Both the position numbers and the translations under genes were made by a program. DNA of 64,000 nt, taken from assembly GCA_903834135.1 (NCBI GenBank), contig CAILHZ010000024.1, positions 1 through 64,000 on the forward strand, written 5' to 3'. The stretch's first letter is position 1, and the number at the start of each line of letters is the position of its first letter. The notes under the pieces were generated by a model. That model made no database searches. It was not told the origin of the DNA and worked only from the letters and a program-made list of their open reading frames with translations. The DNA comes from an uncultured Opitutia bacterium (GTDB taxonomy: Bacteria; Verrucomicrobiota; Verrucomicrobiia; Opitutales; Opitutaceae). This document shows, in pieces, positions 45,446 through 54,282 of the stretch.

Positions 45446-48220
45446 GTGAAAAACTGCTTACTTATTTGTCTACTACTGCTTACTTATACACAGAGCACAT
45501 ACGCTCAAACAAAAGAGCAAAGCCCTCTTAATCCCGCATGGATTACTGCTGTAAAAGGTAGCCACGATCTGACTTTACCTCAGTGGGGTCCCTATACAAA
45601 ACGCTATATCGGTATATCTCATATACCTGACTCTACTTCAGGCATTCGTTTTGATCTCAGTGTTTTCCCTGGTCTTTATAACCGAAGAATTATTGTTCCC
45701 AACGTCTTATTTGCATCAGACTATCATCCCTGGGAAGCAACATCCGATTTAAGCTACTTTAGCTTTAGACACGAACTAGAATGGAAGGATCAAGTCTATG
45801 CAGATATTTCGTATTCAAAAATTACAGATACGAGCCGACTTATCCGTGCTGAATTTGTTAACAATACAGATTTACCTCAGCCACTAGAGCTGCACTTAAT
45901 CGCAAGTCTTAATTATCCTTCAATCACGCCAGCGCAGATTACTCTTCCTAAAAATGCTGTTAGACTGAGTGCATTAGACTACACGGAAATGCATTTTGGG
46001 AAACCACGTGCAACCGACAATTTAGTTCCAGACGGGAAAAAACGAGGCGAAGTCAGGTTAAGTGGATTAGTAAACGGCTCAGGACTTGGTGATGGATTCG
46101 GCCTATTAGATGGAGATACCGTATCCTATACAGTAACACTATTAGCTCCGATCTCGAATGCTTGTCTGATGGTTCGCTACAGAATGGAGCAAGGTACAGA
46201 GACAACATTTGAAATTTCTGGTCTAACAAAACAGAGCCATACCTTTAAAGGAACAGGGAACCTAAATAATGAACTTATCAATCTAGGAGATCTACCAGTT
46301 GGACCTCAAACACTCACCCTAAAAGCAAAAGCAGGTGGAGCTATAGTAATTGATGGATTCATTATTTTACCCCATTCGGAGAATAACCAAGTAAGCTACA
46401 CTACACCCACTCAGGATTTAAACCCTACTCGCGAGAGTGGCCCTATTCCTCAAAGTTTAATACTCAGCTATAAAGCAATTCCTACAGCATATGGTGTAAG
46501 CTGGACAACCTCGGATTATCAAATCAGGGAATACATCACTAAAGACCTTGATGTACTGTTGCCTTCAATGATTCAAAATCATGTGAAGGAGCATTTTGAA
46601 GGTGAGGGTCATGGGAATTATACAGAAATTTATTTAAGACCTATCATCATTACTGCACACACAAAACGTACTTTTTTTGCTGAAGTATGTAGTGGTAGTA
46701 TAGCTGAAGTTAAACGTGAGTTATCTCATTCAGCGAGATCAGTGGATGAAAATCAGATAATTTGGAACCAAAGACACAATCCACTTACTAGCAAGAAGTC
46801 CTCTAAGGCTGGTGATCCTTACCTTCAAAGCCAGACTAGGCTCAATGCTACCCTGCTTGAGAACGTAGTCTACCCTACTTACATTCAAGGCAGTTACATC
46901 AAACATAATACCCCAGGACGCTGGTGGGATAGTTTATACACCTGGGACTCAGGATTTATAGGTTTAGGTCTAGATGAGTTAGATATAAAACGAGCTTTTG
47001 AATGTCTAAATACTTACCTCAATGACCCAGGCTCTCAGTCCGCCTTTGTACACCACGGCAGTATGGTTCCTGTGCAGCACTACTTATTTTTAGATCTATG
47101 GAATAAGACTCAGTCTAAGGAACTGCTCGAATATGCTTATCCACGTTTAAAACAATATTATGAATTTTTTGTCGGCCGTATGGGCACATCCCAAATGGCA
47201 AAGTTTCATTCAGGGCTATTAAGTAGCTTTGATTATTTTTATAACTCTGGAGGTTGGGACGATTACCCACCTCAGCGCTATGCTTACGATAACCAGAATG
47301 CAGGAACCCTTGCACCTGTTATTAACACAGCTCAAGCAATCCGTATTGCAAAGATTATGCGTATGGCTGCGACTGCACTAGGTAACGCTTCAGATGTAAA
47401 TGAATACACTTCTGATATCTCAGCTTTCACATCCAGCCTGCAAAAATATTCGTGGGATGAAACCTCAGGCTACTTTAGCTATGTCGTACACGATACTAAG
47501 AATGAACCTGTTGGTTTTCTAAAATACCGTGACGAAGTTAACTACAATAAAGGCTTAGATGGTGTATATCCCCTAGTGGCAGGCGTGGGTACAGTAGCAC
47601 AGACGACACGGATGCTTTCAGCTCTAAAGTCCCCACTCCACATGTGGAGTTCAGTTGGCTTAAGTGCAGTCGATCAAGCAGCACCCTACTATAAAACGGA
47701 TGGCTATTGGAATGGAACTGTATGGATGCCTCATCAGTGGTTCTTCTGGAAATCGATGCTAGATCTAGGTGAAAGTGATTTTGCATGGGCTATAGCTAAA
47801 CGAGCCCTTGATCTCTGGAAAAAAGAAACTGACGCCACGTACTACAGCATGGAATACTTCCAAATACAGACAGGTCGTGGTGCAGGATGGCATGAATTTG
47901 GAGGCTTATCCTCACCAATCGTCAAGTGGTTTGCTACGTACTATAAACCAGGAACCTTTACCACAGGTTTTGATGTTTGGGTTGAACAACAAAACTTTAA
48001 CGCAGAAGAAACTGAATTAACTGCGAAGCTAAAACTATTCTCTAAAGATTCAAATCGAGATCAAGTAACAGTTATTGCTTGTATGAATCCGAGTAAAAAC
48101 TACAGCGTAAAATTAAATAATAAAGAGGTCACTTCTAGAAGGCGCCTACCTGGAGTTTTAGAAATCAATCTCTCGACTAAGGTCACAGAAGGTACACTTC
48201 ATATCACTGAAATACCTTAA
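45446..48220 (+). CDS. secreted GH63/trehalase-like (alpha/alpha)6 glycosidase with internal CBM-like domain
   Basis: 924 residues starting at GTG, with signal peptide KNCLLICLLLLTYTQSTYA. Residues ~30-190 are a beta-sandwich. Residues ~195-310 resemble a CBM35-type module (DGFGLLDGDTVSYTVTL ... GAIVIDGFIIL). Residues ~450-830 form the (alpha/alpha)6 barrel with GRWWDSLYTWDSGFIGLG, SSFDYFYNSGGWDDYPPQ, DGYWNGTVWMPHQWFFW and GRGAGWHEFGG, a layout like GH63/GH37 or MGH1-like hydrolases. A terminal beta-domain follows. Likely substrates are alpha-gluco or alpha-manno oligosaccharides. The family assignment is approximate. Confidence 0.75.
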   Translation: MKNCLLICLLLLTYTQSTYAQTKEQSPLNPAWITAVKGSHDLTLPQWGPYTKRYIGISHIPDSTSGIRFDLSVFPGLYNRRIIVPNVLFASDYHPWEATSDLSYFSFRHELEWKDQVYADISYSKITDTSRLIRAEFVNNTDLPQPLELHLIASLNYPSITPAQITLPKNAVRLSALDYTEMHFGKPRATDNLVPDGKKRGEVRLSGLVNGSGLGDGFGLLDGDTVSYTVTLLAPISNACLMVRYRMEQGTETTFEISGLTKQSHTFKGTGNLNNELINLGDLPVGPQTLTLKAKAGGAIVIDGFIILPHSENNQVSYTTPTQDLNPTRESGPIPQSLILSYKAIPTAYGVSWTTSDYQIREYITKDLDVLLPSMIQNHVKEHFEGEGHGNYTEIYLRPIIITAHTKRTFFAEVCSGSIAEVKRELSHSARSVDENQIIWNQRHNPLTSKKSSKAGDPYLQSQTRLNATLLENVVYPTYIQGSYIKHNTPGRWWDSLYTWDSGFIGLGLDELDIKRAFECLNTYLNDPGSQSAFVHHGSMVPVQHYLFLDLWNKTQSKELLEYAYPRLKQYYEFFVGRMGTSQMAKFHSGLLSSFDYFYNSGGWDDYPPQRYAYDNQNAGTLAPVINTAQAIRIAKIMRMAATALGNASDVNEYTSDISAFTSSLQKYSWDETSGYFSYVVHDTKNEPVGFLKYRDEVNYNKGLDGVYPLVAGVGTVAQTTRMLSALKSPLHMWSSVGLSAVDQAAPYYKTDGYWNGTVWMPHQWFFWKSMLDLGESDFAWAIAKRALDLWKKETDATYYSMEYFQIQTGRGAGWHEFGGLSSPIVKWFATYYKPGTFTTGFDVWVEQQNFNAEETELTAKLKLFSKDSNRDQVTVIACMNPSKNYSVKLNNKEVTSRRRLPGVLEINLSTKVTEGTLHITEIP

Positions 48221-48227
48221 AATTAAA

Positions 48228-48255
48228 AAGCCACCGACTTTACAATCGGTGGCTT
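48228..48255 (-). terminator. rho-independent terminator of the small membrane protein gene
   Basis: AAGCCACCGA and TCGGTGGCTT form a 10-bp GC-rich stem. On the minus strand it is followed by TTTTTAATTTT. It lies 20 bases after the stop of the 75-residue gene and just after the stop of the convergent glycosidase, which it could also serve. Confidence 0.82.
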
Positions 48256-48274
48256 GTGAGATAATACAGCTGGA

Positions 48275-48502
48275 TTATTTCTTATTAAGCACACCGTAGA
48301 GTACGGCGGCTGCAATCAATCCAACCAATCCGCTTGATCCTAAAGCGGAAATAACGCCGGTCAGATTTCCGATAACATCTATCTTCAAGAATGGTACAGG
48401 AGTACCAAACACAACCTGCAATACTACGGATGTAGCTAGAAGCGCTACTCCGAGTTCAGTGATCTTCTTAAGGAAACCAATGATCGTATCGATGATTTGC
48501 AT
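48275..48502 (-). CDS. small two-helix membrane protein, unknown function
   Basis: 75 residues. Two hydrophobic helices (about residues 16-34 and 56-71) flank a glycine/proline-containing linker (VFGTPVPFLKIDVIGNLTG), and the protein ends LNKK. No family is recognised. The gene looks real because it has its own strong terminator and a long structured upstream region. Its ATG lies 3 bases after the 3' arm of an 11-bp long-range stem, with no Shine-Dalgarno. The size and shape would fit a pore, holin-like or membrane regulatory peptide, but nothing in the sequence settles this. Confidence 0.65.
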   Translation of the reverse strand: MQIIDTIIGFLKKITELGVALLATSVVLQVVFGTPVPFLKIDVIGNLTGVISALGSSGLVGLIAAAVLYGVLNKK

Positions 48503-48505
48503 TTT

Positions 48506-48621
48506 CTTATACTGGGGTTTTGGGGTTTATAAGAACACGTTAGACGTTATGTCTAATACGTCTTACGCAGGTGTTAGATGCTGCGTATGGGCTAACGTTC
48601 AATTAATCGGCCCAGTATAAG
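48506..48621 (-). promoter_or_regulatory. candidate structured 5' leader of the small membrane gene
   Basis: Read on the minus strand, CTTATACTGGG (48621-48611) pairs perfectly with CCCAGTATAAG (48516-48506), closing a ~94-base interior and ending 3 bases before the ATG. Inside, GAACGTTAG (48600-48592) can pair with CTAACGTGTTC (48543-48533) with a small bulge, ACGCAG pairs with CTGCGT (48586-48565), and TTAGAC/GTCTAA (48556-48540) forms a hairpin that excludes the GTTAG/CTAAC pairing. Alternative, mutually exclusive stems next to a start codon are what a cis-regulatory RNA would show. Confidence 0.45.
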
Positions 48622-48639
48622 GCCTTAATCACTTAAATC

Positions 48640-48664
48640 GTTGGCAAGAAGGTATCTTGCCAAC
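48640..48664. promoter_or_regulatory. inverted-repeat operator candidate upstream of iolB
   Basis: GTTGGCAAGA and TCTTGCCAAC are perfect 10-base arms around AGGTA. The right arm overlaps the proposed -35 box of iolB, the position of a repressor operator. It is also upstream of the divergent small membrane gene, so it could control both. As RNA it would form a hairpin without a long U tract. Confidence 0.5.
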
Positions 48665-48684
48665 TTTATAAAACACTATAAAAT
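48657..48684 (+). promoter_or_regulatory. candidate sigma-70 promoter of iolB
   Basis: TTGCCA (48657-48662) and TAAAAT (48679-48684) are separated by 16 bases, each matching consensus at five of six positions, 27 bases before the ATG. The -35 box lies within the inverted repeat described at 48640-48664. Confidence 0.45.
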
Positions 48685-48711
48685 ATATAAGATAATACAT
48701 TTTCATATATA

Positions 48712-49551
48712 ATGCCTTTACACATACAAGAAACACTATCCCAACCTGAAAACCTGACGGTTCATCCGTCCAAAAACGCTAGCTTATGCTACTTTAAACA
48801 ACTGCGCTTAATTCAAAAGAGTTCAGTTACCATTAAAGAAAAAGATATAGAGTTACTCTGCGTTGTTCTCTCAGGCATAGTCACAATTCATGTAGACAAA
48901 CAAGTCTTTGAATCAGTAGGCACAAGAAAAGATATCTGGTCTGGTAAAGCAGATAGTGTTTACGCAGGGACAAATTCAACAATCACAATCACTGCAAGTT
49001 CTGAACATGCTGAAGTCGCTATTTCCGGCGCTGTATGTAAAGACAACTATCAAGCATTTCGTATAACTCCTGATGAGGTACACATGGTTGATGTCGGCTC
49101 AAACGAAACACATTCCCATCGCCGCATCTTTCACATTCTCGGACAAAATGCAGCAGGCCGTGCAGGCAATCTTCTTGTAAGTGAACTCTACGCAGATCCA
49201 GGATGTTGGTCTGGGTACCCTCCCCATAAACACGATACCGAGCGCCCTCCCCAAGAGACCGACTTCGAAGAAGTGTATCACTACCGCTTTAATCCCAGCA
49301 CAGGTTTTGGAGCACAGTTTTGCTACAACGATTCTAATCAATCTAGTGTTGTAAAAACTCAGCACGGAGACACCTTTATCGTTGAAAAAGGTTATCACCC
49401 AACAGTTACCTCCCCAGGTCATCAGAGTTATATTTTCACTATCCTTGCAGGCAGGCACCAGCGCTCGCTTATCCAATTTTTTGAACCTAAACACACCCAC
49501 CTCATGAGTGCTATACCTGGCATTCAAGCAATGAGGGATAAATTTAAGTGA
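48712..49551 (+). CDS. iolB: 5-deoxy-glucuronate isomerase family protein (IolB)
   Basis: 279-residue bicupin of the IolB/KduI group. In myo-inositol breakdown IolB converts 5-deoxy-D-glucuronate to 2-deoxy-5-keto-D-gluconate. The second cupin shows GCWSGYPPHKHDTE, then ETDFEEVYHYRFNPSTGFGAQ with the metal-binding His/Glu set, and GYHPTVTSPGHQSYIFTILAG. The length is normal for the family. No other iol gene is present. It shares a 4-base ATGA-like overlap (GTGA) with a hexuronate-type transporter and is followed by a gluconate 5-dehydrogenase-like gene, so it may act on a uronate or keto-deoxy sugar rather than in inositol catabolism. Confidence 0.87.
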   Translation: MPLHIQETLSQPENLTVHPSKNASLCYFKQLRLIQKSSVTIKEKDIELLCVVLSGIVTIHVDKQVFESVGTRKDIWSGKADSVYAGTNSTITITASSEHAEVAISGAVCKDNYQAFRITPDEVHMVDVGSNETHSHRRIFHILGQNAAGRAGNLLVSELYADPGCWSGYPPHKHDTERPPQETDFEEVYHYRFNPSTGFGAQFCYNDSNQSSVVKTQHGDTFIVEKGYHPTVTSPGHQSYIFTILAGRHQRSLIQFFEPKHTHLMSAIPGIQAMRDKFK

Positions 49552-50795
49552 GCTTAAGACCCCCAAAAGATCAACCGAAAGAAGGACATCCTTGGCGATG
49601 GGTAATCATCGCCTTAATTTTTTCAGGTACTTTAATTAACTACATTGATCGCCAAACTGTTTCAGTTCTAGCACCTGTACTTTGTAAGGATTTACATCTC
49701 TCTAACACACAGTATGGAGCAATTGGATCATTTTTTCTTTTTACCTATGCCTTGTCGATGTGGTTATGGGGCGGCGTTTTCGATCGCATTGGTAATCGTC
49801 TAGGGTACGCCTTTGCTATCTCCATTTGGTCGATTGCTGAGATAGCACATACAACTGTGCGTGGCTTAGGCAGTCTTAGTCTAGTGCGTGGGCTGCTAGG
49901 CCTTGGAGAGGCGGGTAATTGGCCTGGAGCAACACGTACCGTGGCAGCTTGGTTTACACCAAGACAGCGTGCCTTAGGTATGGGTATAGCCAATGCTGGT
50001 GCATCTATAGGGCCTGCTCTTGCTCCTCCCTTAATTATCGCCTTACAGCTCGCCTACGGCTGGAGAGTTACTTTTGCTGCAGCCGGCCTACTTGGCTTCC
50101 TTTGGTTGATCATCTGGCTACCCTTATACCCTAAAGAGGCTAAAATCATTATTATAGAACCGCAGGAAGCAGCCGTACCTTGGAGAACTCTTTTTAGCCA
50201 CCGTGCTATGTGGGGAATTGTTATCGCACGATTCTTAGGAGATCCGATTTGGTGGCTTTATTTAAATTGGCTACCTAAATACCTCTCAGATGTTCGTCAT
50301 TTTAGTCTTCAACAAATTGGCGCATTTGCTTGGGTTCCCTTTTTATTCGCTGCCGCTGGAGCACTATTTGGAGGTTGGTTTTCTGGCTTTTTAATCGACC
50401 GAGGTCTTTCGGTAAATGCTGCACGTAAGATTGCAATCACGTTTGCTACCCTCCTACTTCCTGCAGGTATCATCGGAGCATGGTCTAATTCGCCTTATGT
50501 AGCACTGGCTTGGTTTAGTGTAACATTATTTGGATTTCAGTTTTGGGTCAGTAATGTACAAACACTCGCTAGCGACTTTTTCCCTGTTGGGGCCGTAGGT
50601 TCAATCGCAGGATTTTCTGGCACAGCTGCAGGCTTAGGCGCCATGATACTCACATTTCTCACGGGTTGGGTTGTAGATCACTTCTCTTATACACCTATGT
50701 TGATCACTGCCGGTATATTAGGGCCAGCATCAACACTGGCTTTATTTATTCTATCAGGGAAAATTCGGAAAATAGATATTTTACCGAAAGCTTAA
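49548..50795 (+). CDS. MFS transporter, anion:cation symporter family (hexuronate-type)
   Basis: 415 residues, 12 helices, of the ACS family that imports glucuronate, galacturonate, glucarate and similar acids. The opening GTLINYIDRQTVSVLAPVL is the ExuT/GudP signature. GLGEAGNWPGATRTVAAWF and NAGASIGPALAPPL are further family blocks. The GTG start overlaps the iolB stop (GTGA), giving tight translational coupling. With iolB before and an SDR dehydrogenase after, it probably imports the acid substrate of this three-gene pathway. Confidence 0.9.
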   Translation: MSLRPPKDQPKEGHPWRWVIIALIFSGTLINYIDRQTVSVLAPVLCKDLHLSNTQYGAIGSFFLFTYALSMWLWGGVFDRIGNRLGYAFAISIWSIAEIAHTTVRGLGSLSLVRGLLGLGEAGNWPGATRTVAAWFTPRQRALGMGIANAGASIGPALAPPLIIALQLAYGWRVTFAAAGLLGFLWLIIWLPLYPKEAKIIIIEPQEAAVPWRTLFSHRAMWGIVIARFLGDPIWWLYLNWLPKYLSDVRHFSLQQIGAFAWVPFLFAAAGALFGGWFSGFLIDRGLSVNAARKIAITFATLLLPAGIIGAWSNSPYVALAWFSVTLFGFQFWVSNVQTLASDFFPVGAVGSIAGFSGTAAGLGAMILTFLTGWVVDHFSYTPMLITAGILGPASTLALFILSGKIRKIDILPKA

Positions 50796-50814
50796 ACTTA
50801 GTTATTTTTTTAGT

Positions 50815-51576
50815 ATGGCACACCACACGCGTTTTTCTCTTCTAGGTAAGCGAGCTTTAGTTACCGGCTCCTCTCAAGGCATAGGACTAGCCATTGCTCA
50901 TGGACTTGCCGATGCTGGAGCTAAAGTAATTTTAAATGGACGTAGTCCTGACAAACTAGCTAAGGCAGCAGAGTCATTCAAGGCATCAGGCATTACTGTA
51001 GATACTTTATGTTTTGATGTCACAGAAGCTGAGGCAATAACACAGGCACTTAAGACAACAGGTAAAACAATTGATATCCTTGTTAACAACACAGGTATTC
51101 AAAAACGCTCTCTGCTTGTAGATATGCCGCTCGCAGATTGGAAGGCTGTCATTGATACTAATCTGACTTCAGCTTTTGTTGTAACTCAAGCAGTCGTTAA
51201 GGGCATGATGGAAAGAAAATCAGGTAAGATTATAAATATCTGTTCACTCATGAGTGAATTAGCACGCCCAACCACAGGAAATTACGCAGCATCTAAAGGT
51301 GGCCTTAAAATGCTAACAAAAGCTATGTGCGGAGAATGGGCAAAAGATAACATCCAGATTAATGGTTTAGCTCCGGGGTATATATCTACAGAATTAACCC
51401 AGGTACTTAAGAATGATCCAAAATTTGATACGTGGATTAAAGGCCGCACTCCCGCAAACCGCTGGGGCGAAGTCGAAGATCTTGTTGGAGCTTGCGTCTT
51501 TTTATGCTCGCCCGCTGCTGACTTCGTCAATGGACAAATCTTAACCGTAGACGGTGGACTATCAGCAGTGATTTAG
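50815..51576 (+). CDS. SDR oxidoreductase, gluconate 5-dehydrogenase-like
   Basis: 253-residue short-chain dehydrogenase with the classical TGSSQGIG cofactor loop, NNTG, and catalytic S144, Y157, K161 (CSLMSE, NYAASKGG). The block ICSLMSELARPTTGNYAASK and RTPANRWGE closely match gluconate 5-dehydrogenase (IdnO/Ga5DH), which interconverts gluconate and 5-ketogluconate; KduD-type 2-keto-3-deoxygluconate dehydrogenases are the main alternative. It lies 19 bases after the transporter and is the last gene of the iolB operon. The intracellular role is probably reduction of the keto acid made by the isomerase (inference). Confidence 0.88.
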   Translation: MAHHTRFSLLGKRALVTGSSQGIGLAIAHGLADAGAKVILNGRSPDKLAKAAESFKASGITVDTLCFDVTEAEAITQALKTTGKTIDILVNNTGIQKRSLLVDMPLADWKAVIDTNLTSAFVVTQAVVKGMMERKSGKIINICSLMSELARPTTGNYAASKGGLKMLTKAMCGEWAKDNIQINGLAPGYISTELTQVLKNDPKFDTWIKGRTPANRWGEVEDLVGACVFLCSPAADFVNGQILTVDGGLSAVI

Positions 51577-51584
51577 TGCGCTTG

Positions 51585-54269
51585 TTACTTAAGCGTCTTA
51601 ATATAGCGAACAATTGAATCTACTTGTTCGTCGCTTAAAATGCCTGCAAAACTTGGCATTACAATTTCTGATTTTTCATAGCCTGCAGCATATTTAGCTG
51701 CGGGCAAAACGATCGATTCCCGAATGTAGCCTTCATCTGCTACTATCGTTGCCTTCTTTGAGTCAGCGTAAACATCAATGGTTTTCCCATACAGTTTAAA
51801 CCACGATGGCCCTGGCTTTGGCGTATTACTTGCATCCACTGTATGACATGCAATACAGCCATAGCGTTCAGAAAGTTGCTTACCCTCTTCGACACTCGCT
51901 TTTTTAGTATTCGATTCGACTATTGGTCTTAGAGTTAAATCTACATTCAAAGGACTAAATCCTTCTTTAATAGGATTAAAATCGATGAGCTGGTAGGGAG
52001 TCGTGTAAATACGGCCTAAAAACGAACGGCCTTGTTTTAATTTAAGGTCATAGCTTACCTGAAGCTGCATGACTGGCTTCATGCCTGGAATAGCAATAAA
52101 GACACTCTTCTCATCTTTTGAAAGATACGCTGCAGATACAGGAAGTCGGTCATGGCCGGGCACTCCATTTGCTTTATATTCAGGCGAGCCATATTTAGAG
52201 GTTCTTAAATAGTGCCAGGCTTGTACTGCATAATTAGAAGCATCGAGTGCATATTGAGTATCAAGTGAACTATCAAAACGGATCAAGACGCCCTGAGTTG
52301 CTGGGACTACTTCAGAGGGAAGTGTACTTGGTAAACCTGTGTACCTAACGCGTCCTAAGCCTCCCTCAGTATCAATGACATTTCCCCAGCCAATGACTTG
52401 AAAACCGGTGACATAGAAATATCCGTCCTTTGGATTTACACTGCCATGCATTAAAGGAAAATCAAACTGCTGCGTAATTGTTACTACCGATGCCTGAAGC
52501 CGAGGATTACGGGCATTCAAAATAACGCGGTAGAGTTCAGGACGATCAAACGCTAAATGCACAAGCTCGTTATTGAGTGGCCCCATATTAGAATCCATAA
52601 GCCACTCCTGACCCATTGCAGAAGCACTCACCGAATGGGGCATCCAGGTAAGCGGCTCTTCAATAGCTGCAGGGTAAACTTCCTTCGGAAGAAAACCGGC
52701 GAGATATCCATAAAATTTATTATCACCTATCACGTGAATCGGAGTAGAAGGGATGTAATCGCCTTCCTGATCGCTTCCAGTAACAAGCCCTGTCTTTGGA
52801 TTAACACCTAGGTTAGGCTGTCTAAATCCGTAGCCTAATACTTCAGACCTAGTACCATCAGCAGACACACGCAGAATACTGCCATTATGCTTACCTAAGG
52901 TAGTTCCTTGCTGACCACCTTTTGCGATAACAAACGATCTATCTGGAGCTAGACGTATTGCGGTAGCAAATTCACGCATGTCAGCAGTCTGAGCAAACGC
53001 GTTAGAAAATAATTCATACCTCGTAGCTTCTCCTAAGTGCTGCGGATCGCTTAATTTCCAAATTCCGTTTTTATCTAAAACGAAAATTTCTTCATCACGT
53101 AGCGCGAGACTCATCGGCTCATGCAGTCCCGAAGCAAACCGCTTCCAAGTAGCTACTCCTTGTGCTTGATCAAGTCCTTTAGCAAGCCAGACGTCACCAT
53201 CAAAGGTAACGATAACGGCATCTCCATTTTTAAAGAACTGAACATCACAAGGCCTAACTTTTCTATTCCAAGGATTAGCGGTGGGTAATACTATATCATC
53301 TACTACGTAGGCGTCCTTATCGGCAGAGCGTTTTATCTCTGAAGTCACTTCCTGAGCCCAGTGTGGTTTATTTAAAGGCCTAGGTATTTTCAAATTTTCT
53401 ACGTCAGTTGCACTTTCTGTATTCGCAACATTTGAAAGACTTACTGTAAAAGACAGTTCAGTAGAATGCGGTTTTATTAGTGCATAGCTTACTGAAGCCT
53501 CATCTTTCAATTCTATAGAAGCGGTATCTTTAGCAGATCCCGAAATAGCCAAAGTGATTTCTTCTTTCTTACTTCCAAGAACAAGAAGAAGCGTGTGGTC
53601 ACTAGCTGCGAGTATTACATGCCGCTGTATTATTTTATTTAAAGAATCCCCCTTAGTAGTCCACCAGTCATGCACAGTCACTCCAGATACCGTGTAGTTT
53701 AAGACTACCCCACCTTCTACTTCTTCAATTGCTTTAAATTGACCAAGGCTTGCAGGTATTGGTCCTTTTCCCACTTCCTCTGGACTGGGTGCTGGTGTGC
53801 GTGGATCTAAAGTACTTAACTGTTCTGCTTTTTGCCAACCTGGATAAATTCCGCTAGTCATCCATAGTTCACCTAGTGGCACAGGCAGTTGTTTTTGTCC
53901 CGTAGGAGTCTTAGATTTTCCATCAGGATACGACAAAGGAGCTAAGGCTTTTGCAGAAACGCCTTTCCCCACCCATACTGCAGATACTCTGAGTAAGTCG
54001 GTATCAAAACAAACCCAAGAGTCATCCGACAATCTAAGGATAAGGCCGCGTGGAGTTAAATTATTTCCAGGGGAAATAGCACCAGCTTTGCGGCAATCTA
54101 AAACCGAAGAAAAAAACGGAAAATCTGACTCAACCCATGGAGTTTGCGTATATGATCCTAATTTCGACTTAGAATCAGGTGCTGCAGTTACCACACTAAA
54201 CACTGAAAATAGATATGCTGCTACTAAAGCAGAATATTTTAAGCGTGAATTTTGGGGTAAAATTCGCAT
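51585..54269 (-). CDS. secreted cytochrome c protein with propeller and DUF6797-like N-terminus
   Basis: 894 residues with signal peptide (ALVAAYLFSVFSVVTA). Residues ~35-300 are a beta-rich region that looks like the DUF6797 domain of PVC proteins (WVESDFPFFSSVLDCRKAG). Residues ~330-640 form a propeller of the sorbosone-dehydrogenase/NHL type (VQFFKNGDAVIVTFDGDVW, AIRLAPDRSFVIAKGG). The C-terminal cytochrome c domain has CIACH (C805, C808, H809) and a likely distal Met, M871, in IVMPSF. It may oxidise a sugar or sugar acid and pass electrons to the respiratory chain. It is the last gene of the minus-strand transporter-enolase cluster. Confidence 0.87.
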   Translation of the reverse strand: MRILPQNSRLKYSALVAAYLFSVFSVVTAAPDSKSKLGSYTQTPWVESDFPFFSSVLDCRKAGAISPGNNLTPRGLILRLSDDSWVCFDTDLLRVSAVWVGKGVSAKALAPLSYPDGKSKTPTGQKQLPVPLGELWMTSGIYPGWQKAEQLSTLDPRTPAPSPEEVGKGPIPASLGQFKAIEEVEGGVVLNYTVSGVTVHDWWTTKGDSLNKIIQRHVILAASDHTLLLVLGSKKEEITLAISGSAKDTASIELKDEASVSYALIKPHSTELSFTVSLSNVANTESATDVENLKIPRPLNKPHWAQEVTSEIKRSADKDAYVVDDIVLPTANPWNRKVRPCDVQFFKNGDAVIVTFDGDVWLAKGLDQAQGVATWKRFASGLHEPMSLALRDEEIFVLDKNGIWKLSDPQHLGEATRYELFSNAFAQTADMREFATAIRLAPDRSFVIAKGGQQGTTLGKHNGSILRVSADGTRSEVLGYGFRQPNLGVNPKTGLVTGSDQEGDYIPSTPIHVIGDNKFYGYLAGFLPKEVYPAAIEEPLTWMPHSVSASAMGQEWLMDSNMGPLNNELVHLAFDRPELYRVILNARNPRLQASVVTITQQFDFPLMHGSVNPKDGYFYVTGFQVIGWGNVIDTEGGLGRVRYTGLPSTLPSEVVPATQGVLIRFDSSLDTQYALDASNYAVQAWHYLRTSKYGSPEYKANGVPGHDRLPVSAAYLSKDEKSVFIAIPGMKPVMQLQVSYDLKLKQGRSFLGRIYTTPYQLIDFNPIKEGFSPLNVDLTLRPIVESNTKKASVEEGKQLSERYGCIACHTVDASNTPKPGPSWFKLYGKTIDVYADSKKATIVADEGYIRESIVLPAAKYAAGYEKSEIVMPSFAGILSDEQVDSIVRYIKTLK

Positions 54270-54282
54270 TGAAGAATACAGT

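Noticed and set aside
49099-49566. 155-codon minus-strand open frame
   Set aside because: It is antisense to iolB, whose cupin motifs are intact. There is no protein-like motif in the antisense frame.
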